A DNA stretch of 64,000 nt from AP-15 sp963846635. Lineage in GTDB: Bacteria; Pseudomonadota; Alphaproteobacteria; ATCC43930; CGMCC-115725. Within the stretch, counting starts at the first letter, position 1, and each line of letters opens with the position of its first letter. The stretch covers positions 1 through 64,000 of the forward strand of contig CAWJXM010000031.1 of assembly GCA_963846635.1 (NCBI GenBank), read 5' to 3'. A model generated the notes under the pieces. The model searched no databases, was not told the DNA's origin, and saw only the letters and a list, made by a program, of their open reading frames with translations. The translations under genes and the position numbers were made by a program. Positions 63,997-64,000 of the stretch are shown piece after piece.

Positions 63997-64000
63997 GACC

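Overview
The window is high-GC DNA from an alphaproteobacterium, most likely a Rhodospirillales-like soil or environmental lineage. The main evidence is the conserved order rpsB-tsf-pyrH-frr-uppS-cdsA-dxr-rseP-bamA-skp-lpxD-fabZ-lpxA-lpxI-lpxB. LpxI (rather than LpxH) for UDP-diacylglucosamine hydrolysis fits the same placement. Naming an order or genus goes beyond what the sequence shows.

Positions 1 to about 12150 are a phage-satellite-like integrative element, read almost entirely from the minus strand. Starting from its right end it carries a tRNA-type tyrosine integrase, an unknown protein, an AlpA-type regulator, a SpoVG-like protein, a primase-polymerase, a large replicative ATPase, an iteron cluster that looks like a replication origin, a DUF6456-like protein, a second tyrosine recombinase, a broken small gene, a HicAB toxin-antitoxin pair on the plus strand, a coiled-coil protein and an HK97-type prohead protease. 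There is no capsid, portal or terminase gene in the visible part. The decamer CGGGGTACCA occurs near both ends, and the right boundary is the 3' half of a CAU-anticodon tRNA.

Positions 12626 to 33086 are core chromosome: dnaE, a DUF433/DUF5615 toxin-antitoxin-like pair, and then one long plus-strand block for translation (rpsB, tsf, frr), UMP kinase, isoprenoid and phospholipid precursors (dxr, uppS, cdsA), envelope proteolysis and outer membrane assembly (rseP, bamA, skp) and lipid A synthesis (lpxD, fabZ, lpxA, lpxI, lpxB), followed by a glyoxalase I.

Positions 33209 to 64000 are accessory metabolism in short, often divergent units. They include an alpha/beta hydrolase, a DUF924 protein, a GT9-DUF6165 fusion, a TetR/HlyD/DHA2 efflux module, a second MFS carrier, NADH pyrophosphatase, a LysR/pirin/intradiol dioxygenase unit, a glycogen-debranching-type enzyme, an NCS1 permease, a TetR next to a probable selenoprotein of the glycine/betaine/D-proline reductase selenoprotein B family, a DUF4239 membrane protein, a LysR, an epoxide-hydrolase-like enzyme, a binding-protein/cytochrome b/molybdopterin oxidoreductase operon, and a DUF2064/radical SAM/GT2 cassette.

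Many genes are interrupted by apparent single-base insertions or deletions, including essential ones (rpsB, bamA, lpxA). When each indel is corrected the combined lengths become exact multiples of three with family-typical sizes. This argues for indel errors in the assembly more than for real pseudogenes, and coordinates below span the intact gene in each case. Two defects are different in kind: an exact 17-bp tandem duplication in the element, and an in-frame TGA in the selenoprotein candidate that is best read as selenocysteine.
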